This document shows, piece by piece, positions 8,080 to 16,332 of a stretch of DNA of 64,000 nt (positions are counted from its first letter, which is position 1; each line of letters opens with the position of its first letter). The stretch lies in assembly GCA_900110395.1 (NCBI GenBank), contig FODP01000028.1, positions 1-64,000 of the forward strand, in the 5' to 3' direction. Position numbers and translations under genes: made by a program. The DNA is from Rhodospirillales bacterium URHD0017. Lineage in GTDB: Bacteria; Pseudomonadota; Alphaproteobacteria; Reyranellales; Reyranellaceae. Below the pieces are notes generated by a model. The model was not told where the DNA came from, made no database searches, and was given only the letters and a program-made list of their open reading frames with translations.

Positions 8080-8471
8080 TAATATTAGTCCCCTTTGAGT
8101 TTCGGCCATGCCGTGCCACGCCGCACTCATGTGGTCGGCTCTACTGTCGCGATGGCGGCGGCGTTGCCGCTGCGAACCATCACGTCACGATCGAGAGTCC
8201 TCTGCATTGCGACATTGGGAAGGGGCTGCATTTCCCGCGTCGCTCATCAGCCCTACCAATCACCGCCTTCGATGAGAAGCGGGAAAGAATGACATCGGTG
8301 TGGCTCACTTCTCGCATGACGCGTGACTTGAGGTGGTCCACGATGATCCGCATTGCTTTGACAATTGCAGATCAGAAACCGGCGCGGGCCGTGGAGAGTA
8401 TCTCCTGTGCGTAGTTGCGGAGCACCGCCAAGGATGTGCAGTAAGTGAACGCTGCATCCTCACTGTCGTCT
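8080..8471. other. Upstream region of the RTX gene
   Basis: No gene is supported here. The stretch must contain the promoter of the minus-strand RTX gene, but I could not pick convincing -35 and -10 boxes. It ends at the third ligD fragment. Confidence 0.4.
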
Positions 8472-8609
8472 CGGCCGCCGAAATGGATCAAGCCGCAGCT
8501 CACGCGCCTGGTAGACGAGGCGCCGGCTGGAGCTGGCTGGCTGCATGAGATCAAGTACGACGGCTACCGCATGCACGCCCGGATAGACGGCGGGGACATC
8601 AAGTTGTAA
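8472..8609 (+). pseudogene. Fragment of ligD ligase domain, copy 3
   Basis: The frame reads RPPKWIKPQLTRLVDEAP, then WLHEIKYDGYRMHARIDGG with ligase motif I intact, and stops at TAA 8607-8609 after DIKL. There is no upstream ligase or nuclease domain and no downstream continuation. It is the least damaged of the three fragments. Its left flank differs from the flank shared by copies 1 and 2. Confidence 0.75.
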
Positions 8610-8967
8610 GCCAGCCCATCGGCGTTGGAATTTTGTCGCCCGATGTTTCCGCCCCGGCATTGGAATCTGCCTGCGCGCTGTAGGTGAGCGCGTTGCCCAG
8701 CTTGGGCGGCGGATAGCGATAGCCGCCCGGGTGGGTACGCTTGCGGCGAGCCGGCGTCCAAGAGGCTATCCAAGACATCGGCGGCCAGGTCGAGCCGCAC
8801 CCATCAATGGTCCGGCCGCGCATCATCTCGGCCCAGCATTCCGGTTCAGGAAGTGTTGCGACAGTTGCGACAGTTGCGACAGTTGGGGGTGCCTGGGCCG
8901 GAAGTGTCGCAGGAGTCGCAAGTGTCGCAGAGGTCCGGGGGGTTGGAATCGCCCCCAGCGCCTGCAA
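8599..8967 (-). CDS. Possible small protein with VATVAT repeats
   Basis: 122 residues from TTG 8967, starting 16 bases after the DUF3987 remnant on the same strand. The N-terminal third is low-complexity (TSATLATPATLPAQ and TVATVATVAT) and comes from the 9-bp tandem array at 8,855-8,885. The rest (CWAEMMRGRTIDG, RTHPGGYRYPPPK) matches nothing I know. It may be a remnant of the gene that follows the primase-like gene in mobile elements. Its end overlaps the ligD fragment on the other strand by 11 bases. Confidence 0.3.
   Translation of the reverse strand: MQALGAIPTPRTSATLATPATLPAQAPPTVATVATVATLPEPECWAEMMRGRTIDGCGSTWPPMSWIASWTPARRKRTHPGGYRYPPPKLGNALTYSAQADSNAGAETSGDKIPTPMGWLTT
8855..8885. repeat. 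9-bp tandem array (GTTGCGACA)
   Basis: Three exact units of GTTGCGACA at 8855, 8864 and 8873 are followed by a partial fourth. Degenerate units of related sequence (GTGTCGCAG) continue to about 8,935. Two more exact units lie at 5,012-5,029. The period of nine keeps reading frames open. Confidence 0.8.
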
Positions 8968-8982
8968 TGAGCGCCCTGAGTT

Positions 8983-9340
8983 TCAATTGACCCCCCTCGG
9001 CTGGGGGCGAGTTGGGACAATCACGTCCGGCGCGTCGCCGTCGTCATCGTCTGCCGTGCCGTCGAGTAGAGCAGGATTGACCACCAGCCGGCGGCGCTTT
9101 CCTTCCTGGGCTATCCGCAGGCGGCCGTGGGCAGCGCGAATCTCCACCGCCCGGTCAAAATCTTCGCGCTTGCGCGTGCCGTTGGGGCCGCCGGTCAGCA
9201 CGTCTCGAGTTGAGAAGCTGTCGACGCTTTCCATTTGGCAGCGGTCGATTAGCCACCGATCCAGCGTCGCCGCGTTCGCGGCCTCGCGTGACAGGGTGAG
9301 CGGGCCGAACAAGGCGCGGGCGCTGTAGATATGCCAGGTC
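8983..9340 (-). pseudogene. C-terminal remnant of a DUF3987-type primase/helicase-like protein
   Basis: The frame extends up to 9519, but only the part from about 9340 down looks like conserved protein: LFGPLTLSREAANAATLDRWL, then SFSTRDVLTGGPNG and a final helix-turn with RRRLVVNPALL. This is the pattern of the C-terminal end of DUF3987 (YfjI-like) proteins of phages and plasmids, where a TxRDV motif is followed by a small winged-helix. The intact family exceeds 500 residues and has a Walker ATPase, absent here. Upstream the sequence switches to an unrelated small gene. The family assignment is from pattern memory. Confidence 0.45.
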
Positions 9341-9409
9341 ACGATACGCGCCGCCCGCCGACTTGGCGCGCTCGATAGTTCGGGCTGAGAGTCTGTGAAG
9401 GGCGCACAG

Positions 9410-9649
9410 CTAGTGCGGTTCTTTCTGTGCCGCGACGGCCAGTCTCCAGCGAACTGTCCCTTGAGTCGGCGAGTGCTTGGGATGGTTCTCCAACGGAAAC
9501 GGTCTGGAGGCCTCGGCAACGATTTCGCATCCGCATCCGCGGCATCGATAGATGCCTGGATGGTGGGGTGCTTCTCCGGGGCCGTACTCCTTGTCGAATT
9601 CCGGACTGCCGCTGACTTCTATGTCGTTGCTGCGCCTGAAGAGCGTCAC
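9410..9649 (-). CDS. Small zinc-ribbon-like protein, 79 aa
   Basis: GTG 9649 is preceded by GGAGGG at about nine bases. The middle carries YRCRGCGCEIVAEASRPFP, then NHPKHSPTQG and a final WRLAVAA strand. This is the layout of a small conserved protein family in Proteobacteria with one CxxC knuckle and a histidine pair. Function is unknown. Its 3' part overlaps, in another frame, the non-conserved N-terminal extension of the DUF3987 remnant frame. Confidence 0.65.
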   Translation of the reverse strand: MTLFRRSNDIEVSGSPEFDKEYGPGEAPHHPGIYRCRGCGCEIVAEASRPFPLENHPKHSPTQGTVRWRLAVAAQKEPH

Positions 9650-9769
9650 CGGTCACCCTCCTTCGTCCGCAAGCCGCAACTGTTCCATGGCCGGAGGGTG
9701 CCGGCGTTTTGTGGCCGACCAGCGGCGTGGGCCTTGAGGAAGGATGGAGATTATATGGAGATGTGCTTC

Positions 9770-9920
9770 ATCCTGCTTCGCGCTGCGCGCTACGCAGGAC
9801 AAGTCCTTCGAAGCTCGCAAAGCGAAGGAGGATCAGCCGCCCTGCTACGCGCTACGCGCTACGCGCTACGCAGGCCCTCGTCCTCCGAAGCTCGCAGAGC
9901 GAAGGAGGATCAGCCGCCGC
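9770..9920. repeat. Dispersed repeat with CTACGCG microsatellite
   Basis: Two near-identical segments around CGAAGCTCGCAAAGCGAAGG and GAGGATCAGCCGCC occur at about 9,808-9,842 and 9,885-9,920. Runs of CGCTACG units lie between them. Several segments are partly self-complementary. The right end reaches into the last codons of the hypothetical gene at 9,910. Confidence 0.65.
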
Positions 9921-10638
9921 CGGCCTGGAAAATGCCAAACAGTCTCAGACCGACGATGCCTTCGGTCGTGCCCCGCCGCGATCCTCCGGGATCCGTCGTT
10001 CCGGGCAGGTTGACCTCCAGCCAGGGAGCCAGGTTTCCCTGAAACCTGGTCCGGCCGTCGTCGTCTTTCACGGTCAGGCTGGTAACCAGAACGGGCACGT
10101 AGTCGGAGGCGAGATCGGTGCTCAGGTGGTTGATCACCTGTTTCAGGTCGTAGGTGATCCTGCCGTTCGTGGAGGTGACAAATCCTTCGCGGTCGACATG
10201 GACGTTGGCGCCGTCCTTTCGGATCGCGATGTGCAGGCTCGATTTCAAGCCGGGCTCGCGATAGCTGATGCCGGCGGAAACCGCACTGGCCAGCCGGCGC
10301 CAGACACGGTCGGGCTCCGATGGCCCGGGATCGTCGGGGACCATGGGACCCTTGGCGGCGCCGCCGAACGTAAACGGGCCGATGGCGCCGATGATCGTGG
10401 AGGGGTCGACCAGGTTCAGGAATTCCGCTCTCTTGCCGGTCGGGAACTCGAAATCCACGCCTTCGGCTTTGGGCGCCTTGAACACCTCCAGGATGTTGCC
10501 GACGAACTTGTCGAGCGGCGTCTTGAAGAGCGTCAGAAAACGATGGGCCGCCGGACTCTTGCCCATCAGTTCGCGCAGCTCGTCCTGGCTCGTGTTTTTC
10601 GATGTCTGGTTGGAACGCATGCTAAGAGACGTGACCAT
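9910..10638 (-). CDS. Hypothetical protein, 242 aa
   Basis: ATG 10638 has GAGG eight bases upstream. The protein has no leader and no membrane segment. It starts with a helical part (SQDELRELMGKSPAAHRFLTLFKTPL), continues with a beta-rich middle (GPFTFGGAAKGPMVPDDPGP, SLHIAIRKDGANVHVD) and ends in a glycine tail contributed by the dispersed repeat. The paired descriptions of values against a reference (VPVLVTSLTVKDDDGRTRF) do not point to a known fold. I do not recognise it. It stands alone, with a 400-base gap upstream. Confidence 0.65.
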   Translation of the reverse strand: MVTSLSMRSNQTSKNTSQDELRELMGKSPAAHRFLTLFKTPLDKFVGNILEVFKAPKAEGVDFEFPTGKRAEFLNLVDPSTIIGAIGPFTFGGAAKGPMVPDDPGPSEPDRVWRRLASAVSAGISYREPGLKSSLHIAIRKDGANVHVDREGFVTSTNGRITYDLKQVINHLSTDLASDYVPVLVTSLTVKDDDGRTRFQGNLAPWLEVNLPGTTDPGGSRRGTTEGIVGLRLFGIFQAGGG

Positions 10639-11045
10639 GACTTTGTCCTCTCAATAGGCATGCCGCTAACCTCTGCGAGCATCCTCCCAGAAGCGGGCGA
10701 AAGAATGGCCAGCGCGTTGAGGGGCCTTCCCACATCTCGCCTTGCAGGCTAGACAGGCGCCGTCACGCCCATAGGTCGATCCACTTTGCCTAAGTAATTG
10801 CCGGTCTCGCAGTTTCACCCGACCAGCGCGGCAGCGCGAGCGCGTTGCCGTCTCCTTTAGCGTGCAAGCTCGTCATGGTGGCGGTTCGAGACCGGTATGG
10901 CATGGTTGAACCGTGCCCGGATGCGTTCCGGCCGGCACCGTGATCTCCGATCGCCACACCTCCCCTGCCACACCGCGCCCGATATCGGGCCCTCTCGTCC
11001 GCACAGCCGTCTCGATGAGCTTCCCAATGGGAAGAGCAAGCCGGC
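10639..11045. other. Divergent intergenic region with two perfect palindromes
   Basis: No gene is supported. The stretch serves as promoter region for the minus-strand hypothetical gene and the plus-strand DUF1062 operon. A 14-base perfect palindrome GCCCGATATCGGGC at 10,977-10,990 and CTTCCCAATGGGAAG at 11,020-11,034 lie 70 and 12 bases before the DUF1062 start and could be operators. Confidence 0.4.
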
Positions 11046-11663
11046 ATGTCCGATGTCTTACATGTTCAGTGGACGATAATTCCCGCAAACGCCCCCGAGC
11101 CCTGGCTGAATTGCACCCGCTGTCGCGGCGCGACGAGGTTTCGAACGAGCGGCAAGATCAGGGTGAACGCCAACGGCAAACGCGTCGATGCGTGGCTGAT
11201 CTACAAGTGCACGTCATGCGACAACACCTGGAATCGCCCGATCCTGGAGCGTCGACACGTCTCGACGATAGAGCCGCATCTTCTCGCGTCGCTGCAGGCC
11301 AACGACCCGGAGCTTTGCCGCCGGCTGGCGTTCGAGCAATGGCGGCGCAAGCTCAAGGTCGAGCACTTCGACGACGTCACGGTGCGCAAGAACGTCGTCT
11401 CCGAGACGACACGGCCCGCCGGCCGGTTGGAGATCGTCTGCGTCGTTCCGGAGACGACCGGCTTGCGCGTCGACCGTCTGGTGGCGAATGAGTTGCGCTT
11501 ATCGCGCAGCCGCATTCAGAGTATGCAGAATGCCGGCCATCTTGCAGCGTCCCCGGAGGGCCTGCACAGGTCTATACGCAACGGGCTGCAGGTGAGAATC
11601 GAACTTCGCGGCGTTCATGACGGCGACAAGATCGCCCTCGCCGCGATGGGTAGGGAAGCATGA
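11046..11663 (+). CDS. DUF1062 domain-containing protein
   Basis: 205 residues. The N-terminal half carries two zinc-knuckle pairs, CTRC (residues about 23-26) and CTSC (about 54-57), around the motif FRTSGKIRVNANGKRVDAWL, and continues with CDNTWNRPILERR. This is the signature of DUF1062, a family of unknown function found in many bacteria. The C-terminal half has an S4-like segment (LRVDRLVANELRLSRSRIQS), which suggests RNA binding; that is my inference. The next gene overlaps its stop by four bases (ATGA), so the two are cotranslated. Confidence 0.85.
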   Translation: MSDVLHVQWTIIPANAPEPWLNCTRCRGATRFRTSGKIRVNANGKRVDAWLIYKCTSCDNTWNRPILERRHVSTIEPHLLASLQANDPELCRRLAFEQWRRKLKVEHFDDVTVRKNVVSETTRPAGRLEIVCVVPETTGLRVDRLVANELRLSRSRIQSMQNAGHLAASPEGLHRSIRNGLQVRIELRGVHDGDKIALAAMGREA

Positions 11664-12172
11664 AGGCCGTTTTCCTCGGCATCGCCCTCCTTGCCATCAG
11701 CGGCTGCGCCGGCAAGACGCCGCCGGAAGCGGCGCGCGTGCACGGTATCGCGGCGACCGACGCACCGGCCATCGACGCCTGTTGGCGCAAGGTCCTGACC
11801 AGCCCGCAGCACCAGGCGCTCAAGGAGAAGATGGGCGATCACGCCGACAGCCCGGCCGCGGCCATGAAGAGCAACCCTGCGATGGCAACGCCGCAGGAGG
11901 CGTTGCTGCTCCAGTCACTTCGGCAGGACTATCTCGCGCCGTGCCGCAAGATGGCGCTGGCAGCGGCAGCCAAGGTCCATCCGACCATCGTGGCGATCCT
12001 GACCGACAGCTATGCGCGGTCAGACGCCAACACAGCGCGGCTGATCGACCGCGAGATCACCTGGGGCGAGTACGTGTCGGAGAACCAGGCGATCGTCACC
12101 CACCGACGCGCCGAGCTCCTGGCGGCCGGCGAGCGCATCCAGCGGGAGCAGCTCCCTTCTCCCACGCGCTGA
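11660..12172 (+). CDS. Predicted lipoprotein, 170 aa
   Basis: The N-terminus MKAVFLGIALLAISGCAG is a lipoprotein leader with lipobox LLAISGC, so the mature protein should be anchored in a membrane through Cys16. The rest is helical and contains two further cysteines (DACWRK, APCRKM). No family is recognised. It overlaps the DUF1062 gene by ATGA. A long palindrome just downstream probably ends the transcript. Confidence 0.7.
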   Translation: MKAVFLGIALLAISGCAGKTPPEAARVHGIAATDAPAIDACWRKVLTSPQHQALKEKMGDHADSPAAAMKSNPAMATPQEALLLQSLRQDYLAPCRKMALAAAAKVHPTIVAILTDSYARSDANTARLIDREITWGEYVSENQAIVTHRRAELLAAGERIQREQLPSPTR

Positions 12173-12180
12173 CTCATGAT

Positions 12181-12251
12181 CTTTCTGACCGCGAGCTTCC
12201 AGCTCGCTCATGTCATGCGCATGAGCGAGCTGGAAGCTCGCGGTCAGGAAG
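12181..12251. repeat. Intergenic palindrome, family A
   Basis: Two 31-base arms at 12,181-12,211 and 12,221-12,251 pair with one mismatch around a nine-base loop. The core GAGCGAGCTGGAAGCTCG also occurs at 43,729-43,745, and related arms at 22,821-22,851. It lies between two convergent genes and could serve as a terminator for both. Confidence 0.85.
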
Positions 12252-12273
12252 ACCAAGAACTCCGGCAAATGCC

Positions 12274-12591
12274 CTACGACACCAGGACGTACCAGCCCTC
12301 GACCCGTGAGGTCTGCCCGCCCGTCCCTGCCTTGACGCGGATCCTCTTGCCCATCACGTCGACCGACGTCCCGACATTCACCTTGATGGTGCGCTTGGCG
12401 CCGTCGACTTCCACGATCATGGCGTTGCCGGCATCGGCGTCGTCGTGCGCCGAGCCGTTGTGGACACGGTAGATGCTGGGCTTGTCGCGCGCATCGAAGA
12501 CCGTCTGCCAATGGACCCTGTCGGCGCCGATCCGCCCGACCGGTACCTGGATGCCGACGCCGTCACCCGGCAAACGGTCAGTGGCCTTCAT
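12274..12591 (-). CDS. Hypothetical protein, 105 aa
   Basis: ATG 12591 is preceded by GAGGAAA at about ten bases. The protein is small, soluble and beta-rich (VGIQVPVGRIGADRVHWQTVFDARD, AMIVEVDGAKRTIKVNVG). The C-terminal part (SVDVMGKRIRVKAGTGGQTSRVEGWYVL) looks like a small beta barrel. No family is recognised. It lies 19 bases downstream of the amino-acid receptor gene on the same strand and is probably in its transcript. Confidence 0.6.
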   Translation of the reverse strand: MKATDRLPGDGVGIQVPVGRIGADRVHWQTVFDARDKPSIYRVHNGSAHDDADAGNAMIVEVDGAKRTIKVNVGTSVDVMGKRIRVKAGTGGQTSRVEGWYVLVS

Positions 12592-12610
12592 TGTCCGTTT
12601 CCTCGCCCTG

Positions 12611-13630
12611 TCAGCGGATCGGCGGCGAGTACTGCATGCCGCCCTGGCTGGCCAGCGCGTTCAGGCCGCGCGGGATGCGGAGCGGCGAGCCACCCACGTT
12701 TCGGTCGTAGCTTTCGCCGTAATTCCCCACCTGCTTGATGATGTTGTAGGCCCACTTGTCGTCGACCTTGAGCGCCGCGCCGGTGCCCGGGGCGACGCCG
12801 AGAAGCTGTCTGATGCTCGCATTGGCGCTCTTCAGCATCTCATCGACGTTCCTTGAGGTGACGCCCAGCTCCTCGGCCTGGATCATGGCGTAGAGCGACC
12901 AGCGCACGATGTCGGCGAACGGCGGGTCACCCTGGCGCACGATCAGGCCCAGCGGCTCGCGCGATGTCGATTCAGGCAGGATGAGATAGTCCTTTGGATT
13001 GGAGGCGTAGGCGGCACGCGCGGCGTAGACTGCCGAACGATCCGCGGCAAACAGGTCGCAGCGGCCGCCAAAGAAAGCGAGCCGCAGTTCATCGGCGCTG
13101 TTCACCGCGACGAGCTTCAAGGTCATGTTGTTGGCGCGGAAGTAGTCCTCGACGTTTTCCATCGTCGTGGTGCCGGCTTGCACGCAGACCGATGCGCTGG
13201 TGATGTCCCGTACACTCTTCTTGCCGAGCTTGCGGGGCGCCATGAAGGCCTGAGTATCGAAGTAGTAGATGCCGACGAAATCGAGGCCAAGAGTCGCGTC
13301 CCGGGTCAGCGTATAGGTGGTGCCCGACGCCAGCATGTCGACAGTGCCGTCCTGCAGGGCCGGAAAGCGCTTGGCCGGCTCGAGGGGCACGTATTTGACT
13401 TTTTCGCCGCTGCCGAAGATCGCGGCGGCGACGGCACGGCACATGTCGACCTCGAGGCCGCTGTATTTTCCCGCGGCGTCGCGCCGCGCAAAACCCTGCG
13501 TGTCGCCTCGCATGCCGCAGATCAATTCCCCCCGTGCCTTGACCGCATCGAGCACCGCTCCAGCCTGCGCAGCGGGACCGAAAAGAGTCGTGGCGAGCCC
13601 GATTGCCACCAGCAGTACATTCGTCCGCAT
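12611..13630 (-). CDS. Amino-acid ABC transporter substrate-binding protein, AapJ-like
   Basis: 339 residues from ATG 13630, with GGGGG seven bases upstream; the longer frame adds 11 unlikely residues. A signal peptide (NVLLVAIGLATTLFGPAAQAG) precedes a periplasmic binding protein type 2 fold: LDAVKARGELICGM, then YSGLEVDMCRAVAAAIFG, DMLASGTTYTLTRD and a C-terminal GGMQYSPPIR, which resembles the end of AapJ of general L-amino-acid transporters. No permease or ATPase gene lies beside it, so it is an orphan receptor. The ligand is inferred from the family only. Confidence 0.85.
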   Translation of the reverse strand: MRTNVLLVAIGLATTLFGPAAQAGAVLDAVKARGELICGMRGDTQGFARRDAAGKYSGLEVDMCRAVAAAIFGSGEKVKYVPLEPAKRFPALQDGTVDMLASGTTYTLTRDATLGLDFVGIYYFDTQAFMAPRKLGKKSVRDITSASVCVQAGTTTMENVEDYFRANNMTLKLVAVNSADELRLAFFGGRCDLFAADRSAVYAARAAYASNPKDYLILPESTSREPLGLIVRQGDPPFADIVRWSLYAMIQAEELGVTSRNVDEMLKSANASIRQLLGVAPGTGAALKVDDKWAYNIIKQVGNYGESYDRNVGGSPLRIPRGLNALASQGGMQYSPPIR

Positions 13631-13659
13631 CGTTCCCCCCGCCTCGCGGCTGCACGCCG

Positions 13660-16152
13660 TCACTTCAGCCCATAGATCGCGAATTCCGCCACGATGTTCG
13701 GCTGCATGCCCTTCCCCGTGTCGATGTCGGCCTGGCCCGCTTTGGTGTCGCCCATCTTCATCTTGGCGATGCCGCGGCCATAGTACGCGCGAGCCAGCTG
13801 CGGATTGATCGCGAGTGCCGCGTTGTATTCCTGCAGCGCGCGCGCGTACTGCCCTTCCTTGAGCGCCACGAGTCCCAGACCTGTCAGCGCATAGACGTCG
13901 TTGGGGCTGAGTTTGAGCGCCGACTGGCAGTCCACCGCGGCCGACGGGAGATCCTGTCCCAAAACGGCCTTGGTCAGGCAGCGGTTGTTGAACGCGGCGA
14001 CCGACCTCGGATCGATCTTCAGCACCTCGCTGTAGTCGGCGGCAGCGCGTGCATACTCTCCGCGGCCGAACAAGGCGATGCCGCGATTGAGGAACTGGTT
14101 GGCGTCCAGGGGCCTCAGCCTGATCGCCTCGTTCAAGTCGTCGATCGCACTGTCGTCGTCGCCCAGCCCCATGTATACCGTCGCCCGTGCGGCGTAGACG
14201 CGGGCATTGATCGGATCGAAGCGCTGGGCAGCGCTGTAGTCCTCCAGCGCGCGTTCGATGTTGCCGCGATACGCCTCGATCTGTGCGCGATAGAAGAGCG
14301 CGGTTGGATTGTCCGGCGTGAGCTTGAGCGCCTTGTTGATGTCGACGAACGCCTCGGCGTAGTCCTTCTTGAGCCCGTAGGCGAAGCCGCGCTGGATCAG
14401 GGCGTTCACGTTGTCGGGCGCGAGGTCCAGCGCGATGTCGAAATCCTCGATCGCTTCGTCGACCTTGTTGATGAAGATTTCCGCCATGCCTCGATTGATG
14501 TAGGCCAGCGGTTCCTTGGGATCGAGCTTGATCGACTCGCTGTAGTCGGCGATCGCGTGCTTGAAATCGTCGACCCGATGGTAGGCCGTTGCCCGCTCGA
14601 AATACACGCTCGCCAGGCCAGGAGACTGCCTGACCGCTTCGTCGAAATCCTTTATCGCCTCCTCGCTCCGGTTCTGCTTGAGCAGGGCAGCGCCGCGGCC
14701 GAGATACGGCCGCGCATCCTTGGGCGTGATCTCCATGGCCCGGCCGAAATCCTCGAGTGCGGCAGGGTAGTCCTGCTTGTCGATGCGGGCCATGCCGCGC
14801 TGATAGTAGGCGTGCGCGACCTGGTCGGCGAGCTGCGCGGTCGAGGGATCGCGGTCCTTGGCCACGAGCTTGAGCAGGCTCGCCGTCTGCAACCCGAGAT
14901 CGATCGCCTTGTCGAAGTCGGTGATGGCGGCGTCCGGATCGTTCTTCTGACGATAGGTCACGCCGCGATTGATCATGGCGTTGATCTCTTTCGGGTTGAG
15001 CCTCAGCGCCTCGTCGAAGTCGGCGATCGCGGCGTCGAACTTGCCCTTCTTGGTGTATTGGATCATGCCGCGATTGATGAGAGGCATCGGATCCTTCGGG
15101 GTCAGGTCGTGCGCCGCCGAATAGTCATCGAGAGCCTTGTCGGCGTCGCCCGTCTGGTGGTAGGCGATGCCGCGCTGCATATGGACGTACGCTTGGCCGG
15201 GCGTCAGCTTCAGCGCTTCGTCGAAGTCGGCGATCGCCTTCTTGTACTCCTGCTTGGACATGTACGACGCGCCGCGTCCGACATAGGGCGAGGCGTTGCG
15301 CGGATTGAGTCGGATCGCCTCGCTGAAGTCGGCGATTGCCTTGTCGTAGTCGCTCTTGTCGTAGTAGGCGAGCCCGCGCTGAAAGTACGTGAAGATGGCG
15401 AGCTCCGCGACGCGGTTATGCTCGAGCTGCTGCGGCGAGAGCTGGTTGATGACGCCGTCCCGAGCCACGACGGAATAGATCGGATCGATGCGCGCCGGCA
15501 GGCATTTGAGACCGGCGGTGAAATCGGCGAGCGCTTTGTCGATCTCGCCTTTCTTCTTGTAGACGATGCCGCGGTTGGCCCAGGCGGAGACTTCGCACGG
15601 CTTGAGCTTCAGCGCCGCGTCCAGGTCCGCGATGGCGCCTTCGTTGTTGTCCTTGCGGGTATAAAGGACGATCGCCCTGCTGATCAGCGGATAGGTCTCG
15701 CGGGGGGCAAGCCTGATCCCGTCGCTGAAGTCGAGGATGGCACGATCGGCCTCTCCGATCGTCTGATAGGCCGTGCCGCGTTGCAGGTAGTAGTAGGGAC
15801 TCATTGGCGAGGTCAGGATCAGCTCGTTGTAGATCCGGATCGCCGACCGGAAGTCGGCCTTCGAACGCGTATCGCTGCCCGGCCCGCTCTCGGCCATGCC
15901 ACGATTGAGATAGGCTGTCGCTTGGTCGATCGGTTGAAGCTTGCCGTCCTTGAGCGCTTCAGTGCAGGCCGCGATCTTCTCGGCGGCGTTCGCACCTGTG
16001 AGGCCCTTGCAGACGTCGAATGGCGTGACCTTCGCCGACTGGGCCTGGGGCGTCGGCTGGCCAGCGGCGGGCGCGGACACACCCGCGGCCATCCAACCAA
16101 CGGCGACGGCGCAAACGATCGTCCGCGCGCTCCTGCCCACGCAACTCCGCAT
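13660..16152 (-). CDS. Large exported TPR-repeat protein
   Basis: 830 residues from ATG 16152, with GAGG six bases upstream; an in-frame GTG at 16173 is possible. A leader (ARTIVCAVAVGWMAAGVSAPAAG) is followed by an almost unbroken series of tetratricopeptide repeats, more than a dozen, with the consensus A-x-x-N-R-G-x-x-Y and DYSEAIKLDPK. Two cysteines near residue 50-70 (DVCKGL, AACTEAL) may form a disulfide. Such proteins are scaffolds; the partner is unknown. The repeat units are similar in length (34 residues), which makes this gene prone to internal recombination. Confidence 0.85.
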   Translation of the reverse strand: MRSCVGRSARTIVCAVAVGWMAAGVSAPAAGQPTPQAQSAKVTPFDVCKGLTGANAAEKIAACTEALKDGKLQPIDQATAYLNRGMAESGPGSDTRSKADFRSAIRIYNELILTSPMSPYYYLQRGTAYQTIGEADRAILDFSDGIRLAPRETYPLISRAIVLYTRKDNNEGAIADLDAALKLKPCEVSAWANRGIVYKKKGEIDKALADFTAGLKCLPARIDPIYSVVARDGVINQLSPQQLEHNRVAELAIFTYFQRGLAYYDKSDYDKAIADFSEAIRLNPRNASPYVGRGASYMSKQEYKKAIADFDEALKLTPGQAYVHMQRGIAYHQTGDADKALDDYSAAHDLTPKDPMPLINRGMIQYTKKGKFDAAIADFDEALRLNPKEINAMINRGVTYRQKNDPDAAITDFDKAIDLGLQTASLLKLVAKDRDPSTAQLADQVAHAYYQRGMARIDKQDYPAALEDFGRAMEITPKDARPYLGRGAALLKQNRSEEAIKDFDEAVRQSPGLASVYFERATAYHRVDDFKHAIADYSESIKLDPKEPLAYINRGMAEIFINKVDEAIEDFDIALDLAPDNVNALIQRGFAYGLKKDYAEAFVDINKALKLTPDNPTALFYRAQIEAYRGNIERALEDYSAAQRFDPINARVYAARATVYMGLGDDDSAIDDLNEAIRLRPLDANQFLNRGIALFGRGEYARAAADYSEVLKIDPRSVAAFNNRCLTKAVLGQDLPSAAVDCQSALKLSPNDVYALTGLGLVALKEGQYARALQEYNAALAINPQLARAYYGRGIAKMKMGDTKAGQADIDTGKGMQPNIVAEFAIYGLK

Positions 16153-16332
16153 TACCTTCCTCACACCTGCCACGGCCCCGCCCCCACAGCCGTTCCGCGG
16201 TACGGCGTCAAAGTGCCAAGATTTGGCGGCTTTTCAAGCGACGCGAAGGCGCAGTTCATCAATTTCGCTGAAAGCCGTCGACGATCCCGACCCTGTTTGG
16301 CACTTTCACGCAGCTTATAGGGAGGAAACCAA

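Noticed and set aside
8855..8935. CRISPR-like array at the 9-bp repeats
   Set aside because: Units are nine bases in direct tandem without spacers, so it is a minisatellite.
13603..16320. 905-codon plus-strand frame opposite the TPR gene
   Set aside because: It is a shadow of the repetitive TPR gene; the valine-, arginine- and aspartate-rich composition follows from the complementary codons.
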